In this document: positions 47,884-59,099 of the stretch, piece by piece | How positions within the stretch are numbered: the first letter of the stretch is position 1 | How the letters are laid out: the number at the start of each line of letters is the position of its first letter | Source of the DNA: Epiperipatus broadwayi | Taxonomy: Eukaryota > Onychophora > Udeonychophora > Euonychophora > Peripatidae | Length of the DNA stretch: 64,000 nt | NCBI GenBank assembly: GCA_028023455.1 | Contig: JAQFVV010012405.1 | Location: 9,009,923-9,073,922 of the forward strand | Direction of reading: 5' to 3' | The notes under the pieces: generated by a model | Databases searched by the model: none | Told to the model about the DNA's origin: nothing | Seen by the model: the letters and a program-made list of their open reading frames with translations, nothing else | Made by a program: the position numbers and the translations under genes

Positions 47884-48370
47884 ATGGACAATGAACATAA
47901 AAAGGATGAAGAACAACAGGAAATGATAGATTCAAATACTCCTGCAACTAGCTATAAAAATAGCTTAGAAACTTTGAATATAGACAATGTCCATCCAGAT
48001 AGTGATCCATGCAATCAAATAAAGCATAAAGGCATTAAGAAAGATATAAAAAATGTATGAGAATACTGCAATATCATCACAATTAGACATGATATAGGTG
48101 ATTAACACATTATTTAGACAGATGGAATTGAGATTAATGGAACATAATCAAAAGCAAATGGAGCAAATAAATCAAACCATGGAAAATAATCAAAAGCAAA
48201 TGGAGCAAATAAATCAAAACTTGAAAGATAATAATAAAGTTAATCAAAAATGGATAGATAATTTTTGCAAAACATGTAAACCAGAGAAAAAACTAGATGA
48301 TTCAAAGCAAATAGATGATGAGCAAAAATTAATGAGAAAGTACAAATTCAAAAAAAAAACAAAACAATGA
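47884..48370 (+). pseudogene. Gag-like coiled-coil ORF remnant
   Basis: An ATG at 47884 opens MDNEHKKDEEQQEMIDSN and runs to a stop at 48058. In another frame, 48098-48370 encodes a Gln/Asn-rich coiled coil with two near-identical EHNQKQMEQINQ-type repeats, a CKTCKPEKK motif and a Lys-rich end. The two are probably one ORF split by a frameshift. Position between the terminal repeats and the acidic plus coiled-coil composition suggest a structural (Gag-like) protein, but there is no family-defining motif. A later + frame near 48840-48940 (YYQTIPEQFYVIDQWLDKQL) may be its continuation. Confidence 0.45.
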
Positions 48371-48974
48371 GTCAAATAATGAGCAGGTTCAATTCCTTTT
48401 AAAATCAGACAATGAACAAAAATAGATAATGATCTTTTAAATGAATCTGAATCAAAATGATTAGATGAAAATAAACACAATGAACACAAACACGTACTAC
48501 ATTATATGCCAGCCATAATCTCTCAGCAGGATAAGCAAATATAAATAAAAATTTAGCAAAGTTTACTTTATTCCCAAAGTGAAATGGATTTACTATTATC
48601 TCAAAAACTAAATAAAGATTTGCCACTCATGCTGATTAATCTATTGAATAAGGAAATTCAATAGCAGCTAGCAAACATTAAATCTGTGTTATATGAATAT
48701 AGTGTATTTCTATAGACTTAAGCATAACAAAAGATTTACTGATTGTCAAATGTGCTTACATTTGGGAAGAAATAAGGTGCAATTTTCTCCCACACCAACT
48801 GCTGTTTCTCCACAGTTGCCATGAAAGAAAAAACCTCCAGGTAGATTTTATTATCAAACTATACCTGAACAATTTTATGTTATTGACCAATGGCTGGATA
48901 AACAGCTTATAAAATGGTCAAGGACATCCAAAAAAAAACTTTTAATAAGTACAATCACTTTTTTTGTTTTTAAG

Positions 48975-50434
48975 TTTGAAAATTTGAAATGAATAACCTA
49001 TTATTCATTTTAATAAACCAAAAAGTTCAACTATGCTAAGTCTATGCAAAATTTTTTTTTTTTGAAAAAAAAAAAAAAAGAACGAAAATATGGTTCAAGA
49101 AAGAAACCATATTTAGGATATAAAAGTCAGTTTTTCTTTTTCTTTTAGGCAGATTGGAATACTACTTCCAAGATTTTACCATCCTTGTGAATAGAAAAGA
49201 GGATGCTATTAACAGTTAGTTAGATCTAATCCCGAACACTCTAAACGATACTTTGAATAACTCTGGCTGAAATGAAGAATCAGCATTTACTTAAAAGATA
49301 ACTTGAAATTATGGACTTTTTCTATCTATCAGAAAATAAATAAATAAAACAATTAATTTTTTGGATGAGTCTTATATTTAAAGAGTGATTTGTACTTTGT
49401 CTTAAATAATCTGAATTTGTAAATAATGTTTGTTATTCAGATATTATTTAAAAGAAACTGTCAGAAAAAAAGAAAAGAAAATGAATTGTAAAAACTTCTC
49501 TTTACTTAATAAAATTATTTTTAAAGAAAATAATAATAATTATTATATATCATACACTAGAATTATGAATTGCATATAAATTATTAGTAAGAGGAATAAA
49601 AGGAATAATGATAATCATGTAAATATGATGTAGACATATAAATTGCCTAGTCACAAATAACCCTAATTAATGGTGTAATTATTTCCATAAGTTTCATTCA
49701 TAGTTAAACTTATATTTAATTAATGAAAATTGGATTTTATATAGATGGATTTATATATGTACAGTTGTTTGTGCAATGTTTAATAGTTTACATATGTTTA
49801 CATCCATATGGGAGAATATATTATCAGTTTAATGAGAGGGATCGATCTCAGAATGAGTTATCTCTGTATAAACTGTAGTTGTATTAAATTAGGTTTAGGA
49901 CCCAAAAAGGGCCTTTCTTTATAGTTATTGTATAGAAGGTTAATTTATTTAGGAGTTGAACCAAAAAGGCCATCCCTTTATGCTTATCATTTTATAAGCA
50001 GTTATGTTTGGGAATAGGATCTAAAAAAGACAATTTTTTATTAATATTGTAATAAAGACAGTGTTGATGTTTATCCCATTTAGACCATATAGTACTGAGA
50101 TATGTGTTATATTTATAAATTCTTACATGCATAATGTTATATTAAGTTTATTGAAGGCAGGATTAAAGATAAGCAAATGTAGCATGGTGTATGAATATAT
50201 TGATACTATGATGTATAAAGATTGAAGAATTTTGTTAAAGAATTAAAGTGTCTGACAATAAATGATTATATATTGTAAATAAATTATTGTTACATCATTT
50301 TTTAATTTTATTAAAGAAAGTAAATTATACATCAATTAATAAGTACACTTATAAATAATATATTATTATATCATTTGTTCTTTTGCTTATGTAAGATTGC
50401 TTAGTCTACCATCATTCATCGGGAGTAACTTATG
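48975..50434 (+). repeat. Right terminal repeat of the 46-50 kb element
   Basis: Same block order as 46363-47594, with an extra ~250 bp near 49625-49900. The start hairpin is TTGAAATGAATAACCTATTA then TTCATTTTAA. Confidence 0.65.
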
Positions 50435-50440
50435 TTCTTC

Positions 50441-51293
50441 ACAATTTAGCCCGACATTACAAATAGAGCTGTGTAATGGTTACATTATTATATTGAATAA
50501 AATATGTCTTAGTTTATTTCCAGATGTTTAAAGCCAGTGGCGCCCAAAATGTAAATAAATAAATAAGTAGAGAAAATGTAAAGTAAATAAACTATATCAA
50601 GCCTAACCATTACAATATATATGGTATACATTATTAGTTTATGAGATAATACAATTCAAAATGATCTTACATAAGAACAGCATGGTAATGGTAAAGCCTC
50701 ATAAACGTTAATGCCCAAAATCACTACCAAATATATTTTTTGTTAGCCATTAGATAATGACAGATTCGTGCATTGTTTAAATTTGCTATTATATTTAATA
50801 TCTAACAGTTAGGAAAAGAGATTTTATGTTGGTTAATAATTTGGGGCATCAACACTTAAGAGATTTTACTGGGCATTGCCCCATAACATTTTTAAAAAAT
50901 ATAATCTAATAGTTTTCATATATATGTATTTTAATAAATTATTATTAATGATCATGAATGTTTTTTCCTAAGTAGTTAGTATCAAAATGTGATTGCAGAT
51001 AGTTTGAAACTTGTAAATTAAAGTATAATATATATACAAGATTTGTTATTAGTGTCATTTTTCTATGGCGATATCTCTCTATTAACACTAGTAATAAGCC
51101 ATCATTTAAGTATTATTCTGAGGATATTATTAGTTCTGTTTAATTGGACAAAGTAAGATGGTTTGTTTTTTTTACTTTCTAAAATTTTAGCTTTTGAGAA
51201 CTTACTCTCAACACCGACTGGCTTCATTTATATCAATAGTAAGTGTGATTATCAAAAAGTGGGTGAGAGATTCCTTACTGCTATATAAAAGGT
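50441..51293. other. AT-rich spacer, no gene seen
   Basis: No open frame or repeat could be supported. Confidence 0.5.
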
Positions 51294-51609
51294 TGATCAT
51301 CTGTCACCAGCTGAATATGTATCTATATTTGATTTGAACAAACACTCAACTCAGAGAAGAAAACCTGCCACTGTAGAATTTATTAGCTCTCTATAACAAA
51401 TATCTCAAGCATTAAAACTAGCTGGTTTAATGGTTGTTCTCACTCTTTTTACTCTCCTTTCTTTTTATCTTCCTGTTTCTATATTCTACCTCCTATTCCC
51501 AGCTGATTATTAGCAGTATTTACTGCACTTCATAATATCTGCATAATTAATATAATTCACATAATTTGCAAATTAGAATACACATGCTTATTATATATAT
51601 ATATATATA

Positions 51610-52650
51610 TGCTTATTATATATATATATATTTCCATTCTTGCTATTAAAAGGTGTGAAGGTTGCCTTGACAGCAGTTAGAATATTAGTTGCTATATTTA
51701 CTGTGAATGTTTAGGTGGTTACTGGTTGGAAACTAATTATATATATATATATATCAGCATATTTATAAATATAGTAATTAGATAATTAAAAATTTTATCC
51801 ACTTAGGAGCACTTTTGATTATCCTAGTAATCTTTGTCAACTAACACTTAGAAAGGCTAACCTTCTCACAATTCCATGATCTTAACGTTTACTGCTTGCC
51901 TGTTAATTAAATCATGTTTGTATTTGTATATTAGCATAGCTTCCTTTATTTTCCTTTTGTTATTTTTTTCAATTTGCAATATTTTTACATTATTAAAATT
52001 GAAGTCAAAACCATAAATACATGACTTATTGTAGTTGTAAAAAATAAATGCTGAAATATTATCTACTTTACAATTTTGTTTCGATTTCTGAACCCATTTT
52101 AATAACAGCAAGTGCTCTTTAGTTTTTTTCCAACATAAGGATTCACCTATATATCCACTACCACACCTATATATTTATTTATAAATGACACAATTTTTAT
52201 TTATAAATAAGGTTTTATCTTTAGAGTTATTTATTAATTTGTTTAATATAGGAGGTGTATAAAATTCAATATCACATATACCTTTATAAATATTCCTTAT
52301 AAAATTTACGTGATCATTCGAAATATATGGTATTGATATCCCTATTTTTTTTTATTAGCAGAAGAATCAATATTATTAAAAATTTTCTTATATTTTGTAT
52401 TAAAATCTCTAATAACATTATATATATGATTGTAGCCAACATTTAACAATTCATTTGAATAAATTTCAATATTTTTGCCTTTATCTGATAAATATTTGCA
52501 AAGACTATTATTTCTAAATAAGAAGGACATCAAACCTGCCATTGTGTGTGACATTAATGATCTAATTACTGTATTTATAAATATTCAATTATATAATTAT
52601 ATATATTGCTTTAAGAAAGACAAACATTGAATAATAATATTATTACATAT
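51610..52650 (-). mobile_element. Penelope-like element fragment nested in the LTR
   Basis: This inserted segment separates the two halves of the 3' LTR. Near its ends lies an inverted repeat: TATTTATAAATATAGTAATT followed by AGAT (left, about 51760) and ATCTAATTACTGTATTTATA (right, about 52559). ATATATCAGCAT occurs both at about 51750 and 52649 and may be a target-derived repeat. (TA)n runs at 51595-51630 and 51740-51755 flank it. The coding remnant is described separately. Confidence 0.65.
51866..52554 (-). pseudogene. Penelope-like RT C-terminus with GIY-YIG endonuclease remnant, copy 2
   Basis: Minus strand: 52554-52342 is an open stretch (YNHIYNVIRDFNTKYKK). Around 52190-52120 a frame with one stop reads KNCVIYK, then IYRCGSGYIGESLCWKKT with KEHL. 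This is the cysteine-rich version of the GIY-YIG nuclease core (C-x-CGSGYIG...K-x-x-EHL) fused to Penelope reverse transcriptases. 52111-51866 continues with a VKILQIEKNNKRKIKEAMLI segment, then KYKHDLINRQ, equivalent to RKIKEALFI...INRK in the copy at 42617. The RT palm is not recognisable, so this is a 5'-truncated copy. Stops make it non-functional. Confidence 0.78.
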
Positions 52651-52787
52651 ATCAGCATGTATTAATTCTCTAAAGTGTAACTTTATTGAGATTTTTGTCA
52701 ACTAATTGTCTGACATATGCAAACATATACATTATTTTACAACAATTTACAAATATTTACATTATTTGTTTAGTCAGACATTGTACA

Positions 52788-52802
52788 CTCCCTCTCACTC
52801 TA
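52788..52802 (-). other. Polypurine tract of gypsy element 2
   Basis: Minus-strand TAGAGTGAGAGGGAG is immediately before the TGTACA start of the 3' LTR. Confidence 0.75.
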
Positions 52803-52973
52803 GAAAATAGCTCTAATTATGTATATAGTCCTTAAATTGTTCTGATCTCCTTTTGTGCTCTCTAGCCCTTCTACTCTTTTTTGCTGTGTCCTGCAATGAA
52901 TAATTCCACAGGTACTTCAAACATACTATTGGAATAAGAATTCATTCTCAAAGAATCTACATCTTCTATCTGC

Positions 52974-53198
52974 TCACTTCTGGTCAGCTATTTGAACTTT
53001 TGATGATGTTTCATTACAATCATTGTCTTTTGCAGGTTCAATCATATCAGTTGTTGGAGAATTTGCTTTTCCATTTACTTGATTGAGTGATTTTAAGATG
53101 GTTGATGTATCTTCTGAACTGTATACTTGTAGTTTATTTAACAATAATTTTGATACTTTTCCTGTTTTCCACCTTAATGTATTGTGTATCCAAATCAT
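52974..53198 (-). pseudogene. C-terminal pol/integrase tail of gypsy element 2
   Basis: A 74-codon minus-strand open stretch begins MIWIHNTLRWKTGKVSKLLL and becomes polar and Asp/Glu/Thr-rich (SPTTDMIEPAKDNDCNETSS). It lies directly downstream of the integrase core and just upstream of the polypurine tract, where gypsy integrases have a variable basic-to-acidic tail. No motif defines it alone; position is the main evidence. Confidence 0.5.
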
Positions 53199-53399
53199 GA
53201 ATGAGTGTTAAATTTTCAGAATTTGTTTTCCTATACCCACTCTTACTAGGAATCAATATTAACATGTGGGTTCTGAATTTCCTTCTCATCAACAATTTCC
53301 ACAGGTTGTGTTCTGGTTGCTGAACAAGGCATGAAATGTTAATAAAATGTAACAGTCATTCATGAATATCTTGGCATTGTGTTTTATTGTCGTAAGAAC

Positions 53400-53850
53400 T
53401 GTTAAACTGCCTTTTCAATGGAAGTCAGGTTAATATGAGAATCCTCTATTATACAAAAAATCTTTTAATTGCAATGACATAAATCTACATTCATTGTCAG
53501 ATATGATTATTTTTGGATGCTTATTACATGCATATTAAGTATTTTTATTGTGTTCTCTACATATATTTTTCATTATTCTGTATTCTGTCCATCTTGAATA
53601 AGAGTCAATGAGCACTAGAAAAATATATCCTTTGAAATTTCCTATATGATCCATATGTATTTCTCTGCGAGGGTTCAGTGGCTAATGACTATAGTTTCAA
53701 TATCTTAGAGGGTAACCTTACTGTTAATTGATGTGCTCTACATCTCTTTACTGCCTGTTCAATATAGTGATCCATACCAGGCCATAATAATATGATCCAG
53801 CAAATTCCTTTGTTCAGATGATTTCAGGATGTTCTTCTTGTAGCAAATCC
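53400..53850 (-). pseudogene. Integrase remnant of gypsy element 2
   Basis: Minus strand: around 53840-53700 the pre-core zinc-binding region reads LDLLQEEHPEII then a YGLVWI stretch and a C-to-V-altered CRAHQ-like end, as in the HHCC domain before the core. Then 53665-53585 encodes EIHMDHIGNFKGYIFLVLID plus SYSRWTEY, which holds the first catalytic Asp and its surroundings. Near 53500-53457 SDNECRFMSLQLKDFL matches the second catalytic Asp block (SDNG-x-x-F). Integrase joins the cDNA to host DNA; stops and frameshifts inactivate this one. Confidence 0.82.
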
Positions 53851-54199
53851 AACACACACTTCCTTCTTCCTGTTAGAATCAACACACAGTCCATCATCAA
53901 AATTCATTCATTACATATCATCGGTCTTTTACTTACATATTAGTTGGGTCATTTTAAATATCATTGTTTTTAATCCATCTTTTGACTAATTGGTAACCCA
54001 AATTATTTTTTGTTCATTTAATAATGGCTGCTTTGTTTACAAGTTCAATTTCAATCAATCTTGTATTATTGCATATCTATTATTCCTAATAATGCATCAG
54101 CATGGTTAATTATTTTACAGACTTATAGATGAGTTCAGTCACAGAATGCTAATATGTTTATTTATCAAATCATTTGTTGAATAAAATGATCCTGAGTCT

Positions 54200-54392
54200 T
54201 TTTTAGACTTAGCAATATTCTTAATAGAGATCTATAGTTCATGTATATCTTTACAGTCCATTCATACATATATTGATAGAATTTCTTCATGGTGAATACA
54301 ATTACCAATATTCATAATAGAGATCTATAGTTTATGTATATTTTTACAGTTCATACATATATTGATAGAATTTCTTCATGGTGAATACAATT
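54200..54392 (-). repeat. ~90-bp tandem duplication in the RNase H region
   Basis: AATAGAGATCTATAGTTCAT ... ATTTCTTCATGGTGAATACA is present twice (about 54212-54304 and 54305-54392). It corresponds to the FKKFYQYMYE part of RNase H on the minus strand, so the coding region was locally duplicated after decay. Confidence 0.85.
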
Positions 54393-54945
54393 AAACCACT
54401 AAACATCACATGATCACTATTTCTTATGCTAGCACATAACTGTTATTAAAACAGGAAAAACTCTCCATACAGTAGTGCCACTCAGTGCCAACCAGAGCAA
54501 TCAATGGATGCCATAAGGCTTGCATAAAATTCCCATCTAGTGCCTACTCATCCAATATCCCCAAACTAGTTGTGGCTATGGTTGTTAAAAAGTCAAAGAC
54601 ACCAAAATGTATGAGTACTGAACTGGGTTCAGACCCATATCACTATATAAACTATTAAGCTTAGATTGAAAATATTGCATTTTCAAATTTTATTTTCATA
54701 GTTTTGTAGTTAAGTAGAGATAAAAGGTGGCTACTGGAGTGTTGCATTGGATCCTAAGACCTAGGTGCAGTGCTCTCAGATCCAAAGCTCCTCACTGACA
54801 AATGCCACAAGCCAGAAACTAGTCTGGGAATATTGGATGAATAGGCACTAGATGGGGATTTTATGCACAAGCCTTCTGGCATCCATTGATTTCTCTGATT
54901 GACACTGAGTGGCACTACCGTATGGAGAGTTTTGCCTGTTTTGTT
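54393..54945. mobile_element. Foldback element G, copy 2, with 10-bp target duplication
   Basis: GAATACAATT flanks the element (54383-54392 and 54946-54955). Inverted arms of about 112 bp (54465-54576: CTCTCCATACAGTAGTGCCA ... CCCCAAACTAGTT; 54817-54931: AACTAGTCTGGGAATATTGG ... TACCGTATGGAGAG) enclose a ~240-bp interior almost identical to copy 1 (CAAAGACACCAAAATGTATG, GGTTCAGACCCATAT, AGTTAAGTAGAGATAAAAGG). It interrupts the gypsy RNase H coding sequence. This copy has longer arms and is the better reference for the family. Confidence 0.9.
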
Positions 54946-54959
54946 GAATACAATTGTTA

Positions 54960-55950
54960 GAGTTTCCTTATTAAATTGGCTATACTATTTTTCAACTACT
55001 GTTAAGGTTATGGATGCATATATGATAAGATATTTGCCTCCATAAACATTATAAGCAACAACAGCATCAATTCCATACTCTGAAGCATCACAAGTTATGA
55101 TTTCATCATCATTTTTGTAGTGTATAAGAAGTTGACATTAACAAGTCTTTTACTTTTTTTAAACAATGTATCTTGTTTGACTTCCTACTTCAATGGGTTT
55201 TTTCTTTAATAAATGATAAAATGGAATCACAATTTGAAATTTTACATTCAGGAAATTTTCAAAAAAATTAACAATCCTAAAAAAGCTTGGAAATCTCTGA
55301 TATTTTTCAGTTTATATGCATTTTTCACAGCAATTACTTCATTTATTAGTAACAATGTATCCCAAGAACTAGATTTCTTTCATATATATTTTGTGATGTC
55401 CAGTTACACACCAAATTATTTTAACTTTTCACATATTTTGTTAACACACACTTAGTTCACTCTCTATTTCAGCCTACAACACACCATCCATTTTAGCTTG
55501 AACATATTTGGAGCTGTAATAATTCCATCTGGTAGCTTATTATATTTAAATGGCCCCAAATATGTATCATTGATTAAGAATTCAGCAGTTTTGCTGTAAC
55601 TGGAATCTGGTGGAATGTTGATTGTAAGTCAATTTGAAAAAAATAGGAAGCTTTTTGTAATGAATCTAAAACATCCTGAGCACTAGGTAGAAGGTATGCT
55701 CTTTTATTTATATATCTATTCAGTTACTCGATAGTTACCACATATATACACAGTACCATGAGGTTTTTAAATTATTAGAATGGGCACAGCTTACAGTGAA
55801 TCATCAATAAATATGATTACACTTCTCTTAATCAAATCATTGAATAATTCTTTCACTTTGGTTATCAAAGCAAAAGGAATCTTCTATGGACTGCAGACAA
55901 CATACTGAACAGTATTCTTTAACTCTCTATAATCCTGTTTGTATTTAATT
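54960..55950 (-). pseudogene. Reverse transcriptase and RNase H remnant of gypsy element 2
   Basis: Minus strand: 55920-55700 reads KIPFALITKVKELFNDLIK, then after a short run AVPILII and KPHGTVYICGNYRVTE, the N-terminal part of Ty3/gypsy RT. 55600-55490 gives a TAEFLINDTYLGPFKYNKLP segment and DGIITAPNMFK. 55110-54960 gives DEIITCDASEYGIDAVVAY, the RNase H start with its catalytic Asp, and ASITLTVVEK then YSQFNKETL; the rest lies beyond foldback G (FKKFYQYMYEL). The catalytic YxDD segment is in the damaged 55.2-55.45 kb zone and was not seen. Several frameshifts; inactive. It normally copies the element RNA into cDNA. Confidence 0.85.
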
Positions 55951-56199
55951 CTGCTGAACTGATTAGCTATGAAAATTTATCCCAGACTTTGAATTCTAAT
56001 TGGACACTTTTTATTATTTTTATTCAAATCCCTAAAGGTTTGAACCAGTTTCAGACAAAAATTGGCTTTAAATATTTTGACTTGATATATAGAGGTAGGT
56101 TCTTTATTCCCATGTTTACTTTACTGATAATGTTACAATCTCTAATGTAACTTATGTGGTTTCCACTCACACCAATTGCTATTAAATCTATTTTATTTA

Positions 56200-56330
56200 T
56201 AGATATATTATTTTTATATTGTCTTATGATCTTTGTCCAATATCTTTATGACATAAGATATGCCTGCTCCACTATCAATTTCTATTCAGATTTTCTCCTT
56301 GCAAATTCAAATGTTCAATAAATTGCAATT
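56200..56330 (-). pseudogene. Aspartic protease remnant of gypsy element 2
   Basis: 56282-56257 (minus) encodes EIEIDSGAGISYVIK, the D-S/T-G-A active-site loop of the Mag-type protease. It is placed upstream of the RT, as expected. Flanking frame is interrupted. Confidence 0.72.
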
Positions 56331-56599
56331 TTTTTCAATATCATTTATCTATCTGGGATTAGTTTGTCGCTTGTAGACTCCTCCATTTGATTTATAGGCT
56401 GATTGTAAATTGTCTTTACATTTTCTCTAGTTATTGTAATAAACCATGATAAATGTCCTTTAACACCACAAATGTAGCTAATGTCATTTTTAAATTGCAC
56501 AACTTTTTCATATAGCTTTTACCACTACAACAATAACATGTTCAGGTGTTTCTCCTTGCTCTTCCAGTTCACAATCTGAGATTGTGCTCTGTTTAGCAT

Positions 56600-57250
56600 T
56601 AATTTTGATTTCTTTACCTTTGTAATACTTTGAAACTCTGTTGCATTTTTGATAGCTTGAGTGAGCGAATGTACACTAATCCTGTTTCACTAAGCAGAAC
56701 CTATCTCACTTGTTGTCACACATACTCCATAATAACTGGTTTAGTACATATCTTCCAGATCAGTTCTAAAATTGAATTTCTGGGAAAGTATACACATTTC
56801 CATGTCCTAATCTTATATGTTTTCACATAGTGACTGGCTTCTATTTCTGAATGTCTAGATATAGTAGACTTAGAGGCTGTGTTTAACTTTTTTATTAATT
56901 CTTCAAACAAAATATTTTCTGGAGCTTTTGAGTTACACAGTCAATTAGCTGTCTGCAAAGTGTCTTTGCCTGTCATCCACATTTTTGGTTTATAATCTAT
57001 ATTGTTTATTATGATATATTTCTTTATATAATCAATATAGATTTGCTATCCCATTCCATTGTTAACATCAAATATAGATATAAAGCTAGTTTGTAGGGCC
57101 ATATTGATTTTCTTTATTGATTTCTCACTATTATCTCTGTTATAATTCTTCACTTGACAGTTTTCTCAAATGTTGAACTAAGTCACCAATTCTCTGAGTT
57201 GTTGATTGCATGAATTCGCATTGTATACAGGCTTTACAAACTGTGGAGAT
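56600..57250 (-). pseudogene. Gag remnant of gypsy element 2
   Basis: The interval between the 5' LTR and protease has minus-strand pieces compatible with Gag: FEELIKKLNTASKSTISRHS followed by EASHYVKTYKI (56910-56716). No zinc knuckle is recognisable. The assignment is mostly positional. Confidence 0.5.
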
Positions 57251-57318
57251 GTGACAGTCTATTATAATATACAGAATTCACAAACTGTCATACTGCACCA
57301 TTTTGCTTTATTCAGGGA

Positions 57319-57703
57319 TGATCACTAATCACCAGCTAAATAATGTCTATATTTTATTTGAATAAATACTCAACTCAGGGAAGAAAACTTAACAGCCAGA
57401 ATTTATTAACTATATAAATATAAATATATATATATATAAAATAAATATATATATTAAGCATTACAAATAGTTTGATTGCAAGTTGCTCTCCTCTTTCTTG
57501 CTGGTTTTTCTTTTCTCTCTCTCTTCATGTTTTTATATTCTCCCTCCTTTTTCCAGCAGATTAATTTGCATAATTTTCAAATTAGAATACATTTGTTTAT
57601 TCTGCATATCAACAGGATGTAATTTTATTGAGGTTTTATTAACTACCTATCTGTCTATTATATACAAATGCAAACAGATAAATTTTATTTATAACATTAA
57701 GCA
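57319..57703 (-). repeat. 5' LTR of gypsy element 2
   Basis: Pairs with the split 3' LTR. Its far end (about 57703) abuts a LINE fragment and may be truncated by it. It contains a (TA)n expansion at 57420-57450. Confidence 0.75.
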
Positions 57704-58740
57704 ATACACAGGTTTATATGGGGAAAAGCCATCTGCCTTTTTGGGTTTTCCTTTTTGTATGAGTACAAATGCAATGAGAGTTCAAATCTAGAACAAACTC
57801 AAAGATGGCACGGGTCACTACTTCACTTTTGAAGGCATATCTATCAATATATTCCAAGATCCAGCTATTTAACCAGAAAATCTCTTCTCTCTGCAATAAG
57901 CTCTTGTGGCAGAGGAAGACAGGGTCAATATCTGCAAAACAGCTTGCCAGACCAGTCATTCACGATGAACTGGGACTTCATAATATTTATACTTTCCATC
58001 TACAGAAAGCCACAACCCTAATAATAGAAATGGCCAAAAACTTTACAATGCTTCAAAGCCTTCTCCAAAAAATACCAACAGATAGGCCACTCCCCCCCCA
58101 CCTATGACCAACTTTCACTTATCATCAATTATATTAAAACCAAAGTCCACATAGATATCACTCCAAACAATATACAAGTACTCATACTGGCAAATTTATT
58201 CATTAATACACCCAAATCCAAGTCAGGGCACCAATCTGACAATGCTTAAAATTAACAATAAACAATTAATTACTCCACAAGTTTAAAAAAATTGTCTCTG
58301 GAGTCAAAATATTTTGATTTCCTGTTGAGATCGAATCTCCATGCACTGCCCATGTTATATTTTCTGAGATACCAGAGACTGTACACCAATATTCATCTTT
58401 TTTGCTCCCTATGCCACAGGGCTGAAAAAACAAAGCAACTTCTGTTCTATCATTGCCCAGCATTAGACAGAATTCACAATATCATGACAAGAGCATATAG
58501 ACAACCCAACTCCACCCTTTAGACAATCTTTAATTCACATTCCAAAGCTCTATCCCATCAGTCCATGCAGCCACTTTTGTGCTTTATGCATACTAGTACA
58601 CTAGGTGCACATTTACCTTAGGTAACAACACAAGGCAATATACATCAACATTTAATATCAAATTGGCAAAATTACAAGTCAGAGATAATAAAATTACACA
58701 ATCAGACATTTTCACAGCAACCTGGTCACTGATAACACAA
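57704..58740 (+). pseudogene. LINE reverse-transcriptase C-terminal region (family A), copy 2
   Basis: Frame pieces follow the LINE order: GEKPSAFLGFPFC (57720, the YLGFP-type block after the RT palm); then 57805-58107 with KIQLFNQKISSLCNKLLWQR, LARPVIHDELGLHNI (the P-x-x-x-GGLGL-x-N-I thumb block) and KATTLIIEMAKN; then 58292-58522 with a KYFDFLLRSN stretch, LPMLYFLRYQR, CSLCHRAEKTKQ and LLFYHCPAL (zf-RVT); then degenerate VHAATFVLYA and KLQVRDNKI to ~58730. At least three frameshifts. The catalytic core and endonuclease are absent (5' truncation next to the LTR). Confidence 0.83.
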
Positions 58741-59099
58741 CAATCAAATCTCTAAGGTGACTCTGTATAACCACCAATCTATGCCATCAATTAACTTAAA
58801 CATTGGAAAACATATAAAACTCAGCAACACAACAAATATAATGTTGATGTTTGCAATTGAACAGTGATAACATAAGATTGTTTTCGAGAACTTAAATTAC
58901 AGGAAGTAAAGATCACAAATGTAACTTATACATATGTATTAGCACCCCCTTTAAAAGTAATTGTATAAGATATATTCAAAGATAATTTAGCAAATAAATA
59001 TTTAAACCATCAGTTTTCCCCCCAAAAATTATAATCATAAAAAAGATGGTATAAATACCTTAAGTTGTTATCCTAACTAGCAAAGTAAACATATATATA
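58741..59099. other. AT-rich spacer, no gene seen
   Basis: Probable LINE 3' flank; no gene or family is recognised. Confidence 0.45.

Larger units (their letters stand above)
46363..50440 (+). mobile_element. Element with long (>1.2 kb) direct terminal repeats
   Basis: 46363-47594 and 48975-50434 align in order: GATTGGAATACTACTTCCA, CTGAAATGAAGAATCA, AGTGATTTGTACTT, TTTAAAAGAAACTGTCAG, AATTGTAAAAACTTCTCTTT and ACCATCATT followed by GGGAGTAACTT. The second copy has ~250 bp more in the middle (about 49625-49900). The interior (47595-48974) carries a gag-like open region on +, so the layout is that of an LTR retrotransposon with large LTRs and a short, probably non-autonomous, interior. A possible primer-site start (TTGGTAGTTGTTAATTT) follows the first repeat. 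No polypurine tract, target duplication or pol was found. Confidence 0.65.
51294..52787 (-). repeat. 3' LTR of gypsy element 2, split by an insertion
   Basis: The part 51294-51606 aligns with 57319-57590 and the part ~52655-52787 aligns with 57603-57700. On the minus strand the LTR starts TGTACAATGTCTGACTAAA next to the polypurine tract. Confidence 0.75.
51294..57703 (-). mobile_element. Ty3/gypsy (Mag-like) LTR retrotransposon 2, decayed, with nested insertions
   Basis: LTRs: 57319-57703 (5', minus sense) and 51294 to 52787 (3', interrupted). Shared blocks include TCACCAGCT, ACTCAACTCAG with GAAGAAAAC, and CAAATTAGAATACA. A polypurine tract (minus AGAGTGAGAGGGAG, 52788-52801) abuts the 3' LTR, fixing the orientation. 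From high to low coordinate, the minus strand carries gag, protease, RT, RNase H and integrase remnants in canonical Ty3/gypsy order. Wording of the RT and integrase blocks resembles Mag-clade (K02A2.6-like) elements. Insertions: a Penelope-like element in the 3' LTR (about 51610-52650) and foldback G copy 2 in RNase H (54393-54945). Stops and frameshifts are frequent, so it is inactive. Confidence 0.88.

Noticed and set aside
48244-48489. 81-codon minus-strand frame with Cys pairs (MCSLCLF)
   Set aside because: Antisense shadow of the coiled-coil gag-like frame.
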